Source of the DNA: Fusarium oxysporum f. sp. lycopersici 4287
Taxonomy: Eukaryota > Ascomycota > Sordariomycetes > Hypocreales > Nectriaceae
Direction of reading: 5' to 3'
NCBI RefSeq assembly: GCF_000149955.1
Contig: NC_030994.1
Span: 2,161,071 to 2,225,070 of the forward strand
Length of the DNA stretch: 64,000 nt
Part shown: one piece after another, positions 24,622 to 35,205 of the stretch
Layout of the letters: the number at the start of each line of letters is the position of its first letter
How positions within the stretch are numbered: the stretch's first letter is position 1
Program-made: the position numbers and the translations under genes
The notes under the pieces: generated by a model
What the model saw: the letters and a program-made list of their open reading frames with translations, nothing else
What the model was told of the DNA's origin: nothing
The model's database searches: none

Positions 24622-25462
24622 GGTGGGTATCGATGGTAGAGAATTGATTGTTGTGAATGAGTAGAGATGAGAGTGTGATGATCAAAATTTTGAGTCGAGT
24701 CCTGAGACTATATATATTCATCCTGAAGGAGAACGAGAGAAGCATCCTTCGTGGTTTCATTACAAATTGTTGATCCATTGCAAAGCATGCCATGTTTGAG
24801 GCTTTGTAAGTCAGCGTCGGATCTTGCTCCGCCGAAATGTCGGTGGTGGGTTTTTCATGTCAGGAGCTCCACCTTTCTCGATCCGAGATTCGACCACTAA
24901 TGATAGCTAACAGATATTGCCTATTTCTAGCCATTATCTGTTGAATATTGTTACACAGCCAGCACTATTGAATTGCTCAAGTTTCCTACCAAACATTGTT
25001 AAAATGCACCAGACGTGATATTTGAGTATCGACTACAGACCTCGGGAAGGTGAGGCAAAGAGTTTTCCATGTTTTGAAAAGCCATGATACCAAAACATGC
25101 TTATTTATTACTGTTTGTAATAGAATTAGATATGTACTGCCGAAAAGAAGCGAGAACTTGGAAATCTAACAAATGATTTGGAAGAAGCTTGTCTTGTTGC
25201 GTCGCAGAGGGACCTTGTGTTTTCAAGCACCAAGACAAGCGAAGAGAAAAATGAACAACAGCCAGCGCTTGGTCCTCGACATAAAGCGAGACAAAATTTG
25301 CTACAAGGTGGTTTGACCTCTCATTACATGATCTTGTTGAAGAACCATATAAACGGTAGTATTTCCAACTCAGATCAACGCTCAACGCCATCTTGCATCT
25401 CGACCAACAGCCATTATAGCCATTTTGATAACATCACAACTCCATCTCAACCAAAACTCAAC
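24622..25462. other. divergent promoter region
   Basis: Separates the minus-strand NmrA-like gene from the plus-strand small gene. Frames here are short and unconvincing. No specific regulatory site is recognised. Confidence 0.5.
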
Positions 25463-25900
25463 ATGTCATCATCCGAAATCGAGCTGACAGCCGGTGAATT
25501 GAAAGAATTGATCGAGAGTATGTCCTAACAAAATAACAAGAGCAACATGCAGTCATTAACAGAACAGTGAACATCAAGGCTCTCTACGCCTTCGACAAAG
25601 TCAGGCTGTTCCTGGTTAAGCGTATAGAAGAGGCGTCAGGCCGAGTTCTTTATGGAGCTGGCGTGGCTACGTTTCCGAGCACTGCGGAGACTGAGATCTT
25701 TCTCCGAAGCAGTGGCAGAAGATTCACCATCGAAAGCGCGCTTGAGGATATTCTGGAGCAGACGATGGTGAAGCTTAGTAAGGAAATGCTATTTCCAGAA
25801 TGGTGTGTCAAAGTATTGAATGGTATGTACGACAGAATCACGAAAACCCAGAGCACAGAGAATGGGCTAACCTTGTATTTCTTCTGTAGCCTATGAATGA
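25463..25900 (+). CDS. small unknown protein, paralogue A of a tandem pair
   Basis: Proposed exons 25463-25517, 25568-25822 and 25890-25900 give 106 aa. Exon 1 is 55 bases and ends in phase 1 after codons for a KELIE-type segment. Exon 2 opens with the T-G of a split ATG codon, then NIKALYAF. The same arrangement (55-base exon 1, phase-1 intron, LI[EQ]MNI.ALYA) recurs in the gene at 26694. The two proteins align through VA.ATP-like and ..SALEDILEQT/..GALETLLDET to KEM. The last intron is optional: without it exon 2 reads through to a stop at 25896. No signal peptide, membrane helix or known domain is visible. Function unknown; duplication and a conserved intron argue that it is a real gene. 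Confidence 0.7.
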
Positions 25901-26693
25901 TTGTTGTATGTGATGGGCTAGTTACTTAGTTCGAAGAAGAGAATACCGAGCGACTGGATGTAGTACCTTGAACATCACTGGGCATGAGATAGCATCTAAA
26001 TACAGCCACCTCTTGACTTGTACCTTTTCCAAGTTGCAGCAAATAGTATACTCATGTTGTGACGCACTGTCTCTCTCTTCTTGCTGTATAATCAGGCAGA
26101 ATCCATGGGTTCGATGATTGCTGGCCAAGAGCGTTCAGCTTGGACGGAAACAAGACAAACGGTTTCCTATATCTAAGAGGGTAATGTTTTCGGAACAAAC
26201 CAATGAGTTTGTTTACCTTCAGATAGTCAGACATGCAGCGCTAAAGGCAAACAAAAATACACTTGATTATTTCAGACTACCTCAGTGGAAAGTCTGGGTT
26301 GCTGCATATGACGTTCCCGATCATGGATGCAGGTAAACGAGAGAAGGCCACAGACGAAGCATTTGCCATCGGGCAACCCGCAAAGGTTGCGTTTGCCTGT
26401 GATTTTAAGGGTAAACGCTTGGCTGTAGCAAAGAGAGGTATCCTACAGCTAGGCTACCCGCAGGTTTAAGCTCAAAAAAGCTACTGGCAAACAGCAAGCA
26501 TAGATTTGAGGACAATCATATCTGAGAAACATATATAAGGCAGTAGAATTTCCTTCCGAGATAGCTTCTCCAAAGTCAACTTTCTCTGATATTCAACAGC
26601 GCTGCCAGACTATCCCCAAGTCCTTGACCAACCCGATAAATCAAGTCATATCACGTCTCCTGATACAACACTCTTCACTTATCGACATCCGAA
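25901..26693. other. intergenic between the two small paralogues
   Basis: No supported gene. Frames up to 72 codons (26118-26336) do not resemble the flanking paralogues. The right half is the promoter of paralogue B. Confidence 0.5.
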
Positions 26694-27009
26694 ATGGTAA
26701 ATATCGGTAATCTCGAGCGAGCTGTACGCTTGAAGGAGCTCATCCAGAGTAAGTTTAACCACATGACCAGCAAGTTCATCTATAGCTAACCTGCCAGTGA
26801 ACATCGCCGCCCTCTACGCCAGTATGCCAGTCACGAAGCTTTTCGTTTGCAAACGTGGCGAGTTGTATGTTGCCGGCGTGGCCACTCCCCATACTTGCGG
26901 GCATGGGAGTGTCCTGTTGAAGGGTATTGAGCGTACGACCGCCGAAGGCGCTTTGGAGACACTTCTGGACGAGACTGCGAAAGAACTAACCAAGGAGATG
27001 AACTTCTAA
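26694..27009 (+). CDS. small unknown protein, paralogue B of a tandem pair
   Basis: Exons 26694-26748 and 26798-27009 join to 88 aa. Exon 1 is exactly 55 bases, as in the neighbour at 25463, and the intron interrupts the same ATG codon after the first base. The protein carries RLKELIQMNIAALYAS, then a Lys/Cys-containing strand region (KLFVCKRGELYVAGVATP), and ends in TAEGALETLLDETAKELTKEMNF. A central segment present in A is shorter here. Donor is GTAAGT and acceptor CCAG. It is probably a small cytoplasmic alpha/beta protein. No family recognised. Confidence 0.7.
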
Positions 27010-27844
27010 TGGCATCGATGGAGTTTGGGTCGGAGGGATCTGGACTGGACTGCATGGAGGAAATGTGGCTGCTGTGATGGGAGGTTTTGACAACTGCTCG
27101 AGCACGTATGGAACTACAGAGCACAGATACGCCATCTCGATAGAATCTTGTATCAGGTTGAGCTATTGACGGAACATTGGGTCTGGCACAGCACATAGAC
27201 ACCACCGCTTCTCAGCCCAAGCGCTTCGCAGTCGGCAGCGAATAACACAATAGACTGTACCACGCCCCATTTTCTTGTAGCCACCGCGCGCTGTGCTTAG
27301 CAATCAAACCATGTCGCATCCAAGTCCCGCGCTATCTCTAACGCGCGTTAGATCTCCTGCACCGTGTAAGACCATTGGTGTAGCCCATCGTCCACTTCAT
27401 GTCCGTTGATCGTGGAAAAAGTCGATTAAGTTGCAGCCAAGATCCGTTACTTTCCATTAATCAAGATCTGCCCGTTTCTTTGAGGGGATTTGTTAAGATC
27501 GAGGTCGTTTATTGAGACTAAAGGACCTTGATGGTTCAACCCGCGCGGGTAACTCCACTTTAGGATCAAGCCTCATCATGAGCTTATTCTTACCGCGCGG
27601 AAACCTTTTTCGGCCGTGGGCTTATGCGGATTATGAAAGGTCTTGGAATAAGCCCATATTAGTAATTATGGGACAACACTCAGTGAAGAAGCCTGTGGTG
27701 TTAACGTTATCGATGACCTACACCAGATTTAGGATATTCAAGAATACGATGTTAAATATGAGGGCCTGAGATGGAATATAAATGAAATGTCTATGATTCC
27801 AGTCCTTCATAAACAATAACAACAAGACATCACAACCTATAAGT
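27010..27844. promoter_or_regulatory. promoter region of the second NmrA-like gene, rich in CGCG palindromes
   Basis: Contains a perfect 16-bp palindrome TCTAACGCGCGTTAGA (27337-27352), a 12-bp palindrome ACCCGCGCGGGT (27539-27550) and another CCGCGCGG (27593-27600). All lie within about 510 bases upstream of the ATG at 27845. CCG-CG-CGG is an inverted pair of CGG half-sites, the type bound by Zn2Cys6 dimers. Binding is inference. Confidence 0.5.
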
Positions 27845-28771
27845 ATGTCCAGCATTGAACACTTTCTCATCGCAGGCGCAACAGGTCGTCAAGGCGGCGC
27901 AACAGTCGATGCCCTCCTCACTCATCCCGATATCAAAACCAAACCAAAGCAAGTCTATGCACTGACTCGCCAAGCTTCTGGATACGGAGCCGTCAAACTT
28001 CGTGAGAAATATGGCGACATCAATATTGTTGCTGGCGACTTGAACAACCCAGAAGCAATTCTCCAACAGCTAGACAAGGCCATCCTTCCCAAAACCGGCA
28101 TCTTTCTCGCTCAAGCCCATGGACCGACTGAAGTCAGCGATGCAAAGAGGCTCATCGATTCTGCTGCGAGAAGTGGTATTCCGTACTTTGTGTACTCGTC
28201 TGTTGATCGAGGTGGCCGTGAACTCAGCGATAATGACCCTTCGTACTGCAAGACGTTCTCTGACAAATTCCTCATTGAAAAGCATCTTATCAACGTCTGC
28301 TCAAACTCCAACATGGACTACACGATCCTTCGTCCGACTTGGTTCGCTGATAATGCTTGGTGGGGTTTCCCAGGTCAGCTCTGTATGACGGGTTGGAGAG
28401 AGAACATGAACGGAAAGAAGATGCAAGTCACTGTGACGAAAGACATTGGAAGATGGGCTGTAGAAGGTCTTGTCCGTCCTGATAGGACCGGAATTCGAAA
28501 CCAAGCTCTTTCGATCGCCAGCGAGGAGCTGAGCTTCAAGGATATTGACGACATCTTCATCAAACATACCGGCAAAGGCGTCCCTGTCACCTACGGCCTT
28601 CTGACACGATTCATCATCTGGATGACCAAAGATCTGAACACCATGTTCAGCTTCATTGGTGAGAGACCTTATGGTGCGGATCTTGCATGGTTGAAGACTC
28701 AGCTGGAGCCTACCACGTTTGAACAATGGGTCAAGACCGACGTCCCAGGCCGTGACAGCACCAAAGCTTGA
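27845..28771 (+). CDS. NmrA-like family protein (HSCARG type)
   Basis: Intact single-exon frame of 308 aa. Rossmann motif GATGRQG at residues 11-17, then the strand and helix pattern of the family: KPKQVYALTRQ, INIVAGDLNNP, GIFLAQAHGPTEVSDAKRLIDSA, VYSSVDRGG and MDYTILRPTWFADN. It lacks the SDR catalytic YxxxK arrangement, as NmrA/HSCARG proteins do. The usual role inferred for the family is NADP(H) sensing or regulation, but many fungal members are uncharacterised. It is only distantly related to the NmrA-like protein at 23510-24621 and has no introns, so the two are not a recent duplication. The promoter carries CGCG palindromes. Confidence 0.9.
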   Translation: MSSIEHFLIAGATGRQGGATVDALLTHPDIKTKPKQVYALTRQASGYGAVKLREKYGDINIVAGDLNNPEAILQQLDKAILPKTGIFLAQAHGPTEVSDAKRLIDSAARSGIPYFVYSSVDRGGRELSDNDPSYCKTFSDKFLIEKHLINVCSNSNMDYTILRPTWFADNAWWGFPGQLCMTGWRENMNGKKMQVTVTKDIGRWAVEGLVRPDRTGIRNQALSIASEELSFKDIDDIFIKHTGKGVPVTYGLLTRFIIWMTKDLNTMFSFIGERPYGADLAWLKTQLEPTTFEQWVKTDVPGRDSTKA

Positions 28772-28802
28772 GACACCCAAAACAGCTCAAACAAAAAGAA
28801 TG

Positions 28803-28933
28803 GCATCAGCAGACTCGAACTTGCGACCTGCAAAAACGAAGAGTGGCGCAGTGGGTGAGATTTTTAGGATTTTTAGTTCGGATTTAAAGAAGGTTTATAG
28901 GCTCTAGGACGTATACCACTACACCACTCTTCG
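28803..28933 (-). other. tRNA-like remnant (Pol III box A/box B-like), degenerate
   Basis: On the minus strand TGGTGTAGTGG (about 28918-28928) matches the tRNA box A consensus, and AAGTTCGAGTC (about 28813-28823) resembles box B. The acceptor and T stems do not pair and no clean anticodon arm forms. A second, opposite box A-like copy, GAGTGGCGCAGTGG at 28841-28854, makes an imperfect inverted repeat with the first (arms 28837-28854 and 28916-28933). It could be a decayed tRNA or a tRNA-derived SINE/MITE fragment. It lies in the short space between two convergent genes. Confidence 0.35.
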
Positions 28934-29024
28934 GTACTGGTATATAGAGTTGAATTTATATATAAGAGTATGCCCCGGCCTGAAATTTGAGTAATCTTGC
29001 TTATATGCCCTACCTTCACACTGC

Positions 29025-30101
29025 TTACTGGAGGTTCTCTGCCTTGAGGGTAACGCCTCGAATCACCCCCGTCTCAGGCACACAATTCAGATACTCGAAT
29101 CGCGCATCTCCAGCTCTCATGACAGAAACTTCATGCCATGTTCGGAATTTTCTTGCGTCGCCAAAGGTCTTGTAGTGAGCTAGTGCACCACGGTATATAG
29201 CGAGATGAGACTTGTGACTTTTCGCCCATGTTTCAAGGGCTTCGAGATTGGTGAAGAAGCCAGCGCCGCATGACTCTTTTCGAGATCGAGTTTCCTCAAC
29301 TGAAGGATCCTGATTTCTGAGATATCGTAGTCCTAAAGCACCCGTATCAGGTGAATTATCCCAAAGATATTGCAGGCCAGAGTGAAGAGTGGGTTCAAGC
29401 TTTTTATCGTACGAGTCAGCTTCCTGTTGACCGCAGTTCTCCCAAAACTGTCCTGAGCGAATATGAGCTAGATTCTCAACATTTGTTCCGATGAGATATT
29501 GACCAACACCCGGAGGAATTGTGACTGGCGGAGTTGGATTTGATGGAGGGAAGAGATCGTAGGCAGACGAGGGGATTCTGTCTCTCGCTGCGCCCCAATA
29601 TGCTGAGAGTGTATGTTCTGGAAAACTTGCGCCAGGAAGTTTTGCGAGACCAGGGAGATAATCGAGGCCCGAGTAATTTGTTTCGAGGCGGGGAAACTCT
29701 GTGATGAAGGCCTCTCGCCAGACGCCCACTGAGGCACGGCCTGTTTCTGGTAGTTGGGCGTAGATGGAATTCAGTGAGAGGTCATTGAGGCCTTTCTCGT
29801 ATTTCGTCTTGTCTGACCAATAACACACCCATATTGTCGATTCTTGGACATCACATCCATCAATTACCGCGAACGTCTCATATGCCTCCGACCCAGTATC
29901 GCTGCTCACCCATGCCTGAATTATTTCAGTAGCTTTATTTCGAGCGATATCAGCATCTTGAGTATCAGAATGGCTCTGAACCCCGATATACGCGGTGCAA
30001 ACATGGGTGACATCATCTGGGAGGGCGAGGTGCCATCGTGGGATCGGAAGCTTGTGGCCTTCGGGTTTGCGGAGGGGATAGATACGCGCTGGACACGACA
30101 T
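29025..30101 (-). CDS. aldoxime dehydratase (haem-containing)
   Basis: Fungal member of the haem aldoxime dehydratase family (OxdA/phenylacetaldoxime dehydratase), which converts aldoximes R-CH=N-OH to nitriles plus water. Intact single exon of 358 aa, the family's normal size (about 350). Diagnostic segments: NKATEIIQAW near 55-64, DVQESTIWVCYW about 84-95, LIGTNVENLAHIRSGQ about 203-218 with R215-S216 matching the catalytic Arg/Ser region, SHLAIYRGA with H299 (candidate proximal haem ligand) and RTWHEVSV with H323 (candidate distal catalytic His). Residue equivalences are from memory of bacterial OxdRE (S219, H299, H320). No secretion signal; it should act in the cytosol. In bacteria these genes often sit beside nitrilase or nitrile hydratase; none is in this window. 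Confidence 0.93.
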   Translation of the reverse strand: MSCPARIYPLRKPEGHKLPIPRWHLALPDDVTHVCTAYIGVQSHSDTQDADIARNKATEIIQAWVSSDTGSEAYETFAVIDGCDVQESTIWVCYWSDKTKYEKGLNDLSLNSIYAQLPETGRASVGVWREAFITEFPRLETNYSGLDYLPGLAKLPGASFPEHTLSAYWGAARDRIPSSAYDLFPPSNPTPPVTIPPGVGQYLIGTNVENLAHIRSGQFWENCGQQEADSYDKKLEPTLHSGLQYLWDNSPDTGALGLRYLRNQDPSVEETRSRKESCGAGFFTNLEALETWAKSHKSHLAIYRGALAHYKTFGDARKFRTWHEVSVMRAGDARFEYLNCVPETGVIRGVTLKAENLQ

Positions 30102-31411
30102 GGCTCAAGTTCAGTTCTAGCAAGGATGTGCTGTGACTTTTGTTTCGCTGTTGACAGGCGAAGGTTTGGTGATGAGGAGGTGGTCGGGGTTACTTTTGGG
30201 GATCGCTATATGATAGGTTGCCCTGGTTTGGAATCACGCCCTTCAATGATCACGCATTTGTGCCGATGCTCCATGTTTCCGATATGATCCCTCAAAACGC
30301 GTATTATTTAGGTTTCCTTGACTGATTCCTCATAGAAAAGTGTCGTTGATCCTACCGTGTTTTCATTTGCGAGACTGCGAACAACGTCCGTCCCTTGTCA
30401 TATTGTCTGGCTACGATATCAGCATCGGCTTCTAACATCGGCATCTAGCATCACCGCCATAACCACACGATGCCATCCTATGAAATATTGCGAATACGGT
30501 ATATAAAAAAGTATATCTCCTTCTTCAGCATTGACCCTCCCCCTCCTCTTGGCAGCTTAACCGCGGCCGCCACGCCACGGCGCATCTCGGAACTCTACAT
30601 CCCACTACTTTTCCGACAACGGGGTCCCCAAAATTCCGAATATCCCCCATCACGCAATTCTCGAAACGTCTTTAAAATTCAATTCAGGGGGGACTTAAGG
30701 CATCTTATCTCCAGGTATCAACTGCCTGCTATGCCAGACGAGACGCCTTCGGGATGGTACCCGGGGGATCATCAGTATGTACCGGGGCCGCATATATTTA
30801 TCCCGATCAGATGATGAGTAAGAGGAAGATGGGGTAACAACGCCCAGATTTGGGATTACGACGTCTGAGAGGGGTCGTTGATCGTCTATCCTATCATTTT
30901 ATGTTTTGCTTACCCCTCGATATAAGTTGCAATGCGGACGTTGAGCCGATGTTGGGCTACACAGTATCAGACAGTTCTAGAAGCCTCTACTGTAAAAGCA
31001 ATTATCGTCTTCAGCTCTCACTTGTCTTTCCAGATTCAGGTATTATCTATCTTATCGGTGAGTTATCAGTGGGCACGGCCACGGAATCGGCTTCCGATGA
31101 CCGTCGGCCGGACCCTGGACCAGGCCCCGATTGTCCCTGAACCATGGCCCATTCCCCGCAAAACGCCATCGCGACAGTTAGACACACAGTGAAAGACAAT
31201 GGTGATAACTCGGCATCTCGGTCTCGACGCTTACGCTTACGCCGATTATGGCTGCATACAGCCAAAATTACCGTCTGATACATGTCGTTTTGCGGGGGAT
31301 CAGAGTACATAACTCAACACAGGCGCCTGTGGCTGTCTATCGTAAATCTTGTTGTATATAAAGTCTTGATCCATCCCATTCCCCTCAGCTCTTCTTTTTT
31401 CCCCCTTCGCA
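30102..31411. other. divergent promoter region, aldoxime dehydratase and GFA genes
   Basis: 1.3 kb between two genes transcribed apart. Frames of up to about 114 codons (30470-30814) are unconvincing. The stretch includes CG-rich patches such as CCGCGGCCGC near 30560. No gene is supported. Confidence 0.5.
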
Positions 31412-32095
31412 ATGGCTTCATCCTCTCATCGAAACATCATCTCCAAGAACAAAACTCCCATCGCCGTCGCCGCCGCCTTAGTATCAGCTGCCGCAGTAAT
31501 CACTTCCATCTACCGCTCAGTAACCACCTCCAAGATGTCTCACAATCTCCACCCCAGCCTCAAGAACGGCATCACCAAGGGCTCGCCAAACTTCTCCGGT
31601 GGCAAGCTCCGCTGCAAGTGCTCCTCCAACCCTGTCGAGGTCACCCTTAGCGGCCAGGTCGCTCACAACCACGCCTGCGGATGCTCCAAGTGCTGGAAGC
31701 CCGAGGGTGCTCTCTTCTCCATCGTCGCTGTCATTCCCCGTGACCAGGTCCAGGTCACTGCCAACGGTGACAAGCTCACTATTGTCGACAAGAGCGCCGC
31801 TATCCAGCGAAACGCCTGCCGTGACTGCGGGGTCCACCTGTTCGGACGCATTGAGAACGATCACCCCTTCAAGGGTCTCGACTTTGTCCACGTCGAGCTC
31901 TCTGATGACAAGGGCTGGCAAGAGCCTCAATTCGCCGCCTTTGTCTCTTCCATCATTGAGCAGGGCTTCCCTGCTGACAAGGCCAACGAGGTTCGACAGC
32001 AGTTCAAGGATCTTGGCCTCGAGTCCTACGATGCTCTGTCTCCCCCTCTGATGGACGCCATCGCCTCTTGGACCGCCGCCAAGTCCAAGATCTGA
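31412..32095 (+). CDS. glutathione-dependent formaldehyde-activating enzyme (GFA/CENP-V domain)
   Basis: S-(hydroxymethyl)glutathione synthase-type protein, proposed to join formaldehyde to glutathione ahead of oxidation by formaldehyde dehydrogenase. Zinc ligands are all present: C68 and C70 (LRCKC), C89, C91 and C94 (CGCSKC), C136 and C139 (CRDC). Codon use is strongly biased toward C-ending codons, more so than in the neighbours, suggesting high expression. The frame from the ATG at 31412 encodes 227 aa. The usual fungal enzyme corresponds to a start at M42 (31535), about 186 aa. The extra 41 residues are basic, then hydrophobic ([19 protein letters not shown]), and look like a mitochondrial or membrane signal. 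Alternative starts could give two locations. Confidence 0.93.
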   Translation: MASSSHRNIISKNKTPIAVAAALVSAAAVITSIYRSVTTSKMSHNLHPSLKNGITKGSPNFSGGKLRCKCSSNPVEVTLSGQVAHNHACGCSKCWKPEGALFSIVAVIPRDQVQVTANGDKLTIVDKSAAIQRNACRDCGVHLFGRIENDHPFKGLDFVHVELSDDKGWQEPQFAAFVSSIIEQGFPADKANEVRQQFKDLGLESYDALSPPLMDAIASWTAAKSKI

Positions 32096-32972
32096 GGACT
32101 TCAATTTCATATGTGCCCCAACGTTTGGGGTCCATGTTACAAAAGTTTTGAGAAATGGTTAGCGGGGTGTTGAGATCCGGTGGTTGTTGTTTAAATAAGA
32201 ATGTATAGGTAGTGTCTGGGACAGAACGAGATGAACGGAGTTGGGTGTGCAGTTGAATAGGATGACACGGGAAATGTGCACCTACGAATGATATGAAAGG
32301 AAAAGAGTCTCAAAGATAGCTCTATCAATCCGAATTCATGACTTGACGAACCTTTATGACCATCGCTGCGAGTGTGATGTGAGCATGCTGACTACAGACC
32401 TCAAGGCTGGCCAACAATAATCTGCGCATGTCAGCACGTGATAATTCACATAATCTCATCATGATTGTTTGCCATGTATTGAGAAGTGCCTATGAATCAC
32501 GTCCAATTCTATCTGAATCTCCATCACAGCCGAAAAGATTATTAGATGAAAGAATGCCACTGGGCAGAATGCTGCCATTGGCGATGAATTTACGACGTCT
32601 CCGGTGTTTACATGCTTACCATCATCTTGTGTGCGGCTCAACAGTCAGTTCGTCGAGGCAAGAATCGCAAGCGTTTGATTTTAGCAGCCACAATATACGG
32701 CTCTTCAAGTAGAAGAGCAACTTCTTCAGACCTCTTCACACTTCCGTACCGGCTCTGGAACTGAATCACACTCACGCCGCGAGATAATGGCCAATATTCA
32801 TTTTCATGGAATGACCTACATAAGAGCCTCCAGATCTCGCTCGCCAAGGCATTTGAAGGAATAACATCTACTATTTCATAAGTGTAGTGGTTTCCACATT
32901 CTAGGTTCGATTTCTTTGAATAAACTATTATCAAATTCATATTACTACTCAAAATACTAACCATACCTCATA
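32096..32972. other. intergenic, nothing recognised
   Basis: 877 bases containing the GFA 3' region and the promoter of the next small gene. No convincing frame or repeat. Confidence 0.5.
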
Positions 32973-33413
32973 ATGGAGTCCCTGCAGGACATATACAACA
33001 GCCTTGGAGATATCTACGAGGTTTCCGAGATAATCGCTTCCCAACCGAACATTCTCCCTGCTCTCGCAAACTTACTCGTCAAGGTTATGCTTGACAAGGT
33101 ATATGATATCCGCCTCAACCATAAGCACTTTGATATTGCAGGAAGCGAGCAAGTCGTTGGTTTTACTGGCCAGGGCTTGCTAGTGTTCATGGTGTGCAGT
33201 GAAGGGGGGCTACCTATCAAGTTGCTTGCCGCAGAGGGGATATACCCAATCTCATACGGAGCGCTCAGACCCAGCGATCTACTCGTAAAGGACGGTGCTG
33301 CCATCCCCTATGAGTTCACATACACTACCAACAATCCACTCCTGAGCCTAGCTCTGAATTCCTGGAATCTTGGTGTAGTATACTTCGAGCAGAAGGAGTC
33401 GAGGGTCTCCTAG
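32973..33413 (+). CDS. unknown 146-aa protein
   Basis: Single-exon frame starting at ATG 32973. The first about 45 residues form an acidic, helical segment (MESLQDIYNSLGDIYEVSE), followed by alternating hydrophobic strands (SEQVVGFTGQGLLVFMVCSEGG) and a SWNLGVVYFEQ end. The order of helix then strand-rich core looks like a folded domain and not a random frame. No signal peptide. No family recognised; possibly lineage-specific. Flanked by poorly conserved spacer on both sides. Confidence 0.5.
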   Translation: MESLQDIYNSLGDIYEVSEIIASQPNILPALANLLVKVMLDKVYDIRLNHKHFDIAGSEQVVGFTGQGLLVFMVCSEGGLPIKLLAAEGIYPISYGALRPSDLLVKDGAAIPYEFTYTTNNPLLSLALNSWNLGVVYFEQKESRVS

Positions 33414-35205
33414 GATTATCCATCCGAGACAATAGTGTGCCGGCAATCGCTCACGAGGTATCCGACCCCGAGAACCGTGTCAATAGGTTGGTCTTCGGTG
33501 ATGATGCGGCATAGGGTACTTCTGTTATTGCAACGACGTGGCGATTTCTCAACTTTTGACGGTGTTGTAGAGACCAAGGAATGCACATATTGTAACAATG
33601 TTAAAGACCACTGGAAGCGGTGTGAAGTGTGAAGGTTAGGAGGTAGCCTAGAATCTTGATGGGCAATGATCTCGAGGATTAGATAAATGATACCCTTTGG
33701 ATCACCAGTCTCTCATTCTTGTGCTATTGAGTATTCTCCTTTCTTCTGAAAATGGACTATGGGCAAGTAAAAATTGCACAGGAGTCGAAGTGTGCGAGAG
33801 TGTGCGCAGTGTCTTAGCTCTGAATGGCGAGGAGAATTAAGCCGTGTATCACAAAGGACACAGCAGTGATTCACGGCCTGGAGCTGTATCCTCGCTTAGT
33901 CGACCTTGGGCGGGCTAGTTGACTTTCACGAACTATGCGGAAGAAGGTGTAGCATTCACATCGGCCAGTTTGCGTATCACTGCCTGCAAGTTGGGTTGAT
34001 GAAGAGGTGCACACAAATCCTGCCACTAAGGATTAGCTGCCAGAATAAGCGATATGAGTATTGCCCACGACATAGTAGCCAAGGCAAATATCTAACAGTA
34101 GCGGTCCAGGGGTGGCAGAAGTATTAAAACTTTTGAAATCAAGAGAATCGCTGTTCAGGAGTAGATCTGACAAGAAGAAACCGTTCAACAGTAGCTGTAA
34201 AATCATGGCAAGGAGACACACAAGTTAGTAGAAATGTGATTTCGTAATCTTCATTAGATACATATCGAGTGGCTAGATAACTATAGCTTGAATATAAGCA
34301 ATATCAAAGCTGATGATGGAATAAAGTTAAGACCACAGGCCGAAAAGAGATGAATGCACGATCCCTCAGATGGCTCACTAAGAGGCTACTTCTTTCTACG
34401 AGTGGATGCAAAGACAGGTTTGTAGCTAGATTAGATGGGAGGCAGGGCACGAGAGTCAGGTGAGTTGATAGTCTTCTCTGACAAATCAGCCACAGTGATA
34501 GCGCGTTATCAGACTGTTAGTTCGTTCAACCGTTGAAACAGACAGAGACTGGCTGGCCACCAAAACTGTAAAGGAACAGAAGACAATTCAGAATCTAGAT
34601 CACAGTCTGTCTCACTTACGTACCTCTTCTGACGAGCCTGGCGATTGAGGCTGGCTGACAGACAAGGAATGCGTCACCTCAACGATAACTCACTAACTTA
34701 TACGGGACGGGACGGAACGACAAGCTCAAGCTAGTCTAGCTCTGAACGTGTTTCTACAGAAGCGGGGATATCTTCTGTCTCTCTATGGTAACGCTCTCGT
34801 ATGACATTCCAATCAATGAGGGGAAAGCAGTGGTGGCTCAAGCTAGAGTGCGGCTGATGACCAGATTTGGACAGCTTTGAAAGCTGAGCTCGAACTAGGT
34901 TCAAGTCATGGCTGAAATATAACCATGGGATTCGATCAGAGCTTGTAGAAGAGATGTGACGAGACTACAAAGGGACGATTGTGTATTGTGTAGGTTGCGA
35001 AATGGCTTGTCACATACTCAAATGACGAAGGTAAACAGACGGAAGAAACAAGAAACTCCATGCTGAGAGATGATATGGACGTAGCTATCCCTGACACCTT
35101 TCTGTTCTCTCTCATTTACCATCTTACTCAAGCTCCAGAGTTCTGAGTAGGTCGCAAATTTCATATTCCAAATTTCGCTGAGGCATTAGTAGACCTTTGC
35201 CCAAG
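33414..35205. other. gene-free region upstream of the laccase gene
   Basis: 1.8 kb without frames above 75 codons. The right end is the promoter of the laccase. No transposon protein or RNA gene recognised. Confidence 0.55.

Noticed and set aside
25901..26693. possible third small paralogue between the two genes
   Set aside because: No LI[EQ]MNI-like segment or matching intron could be found.
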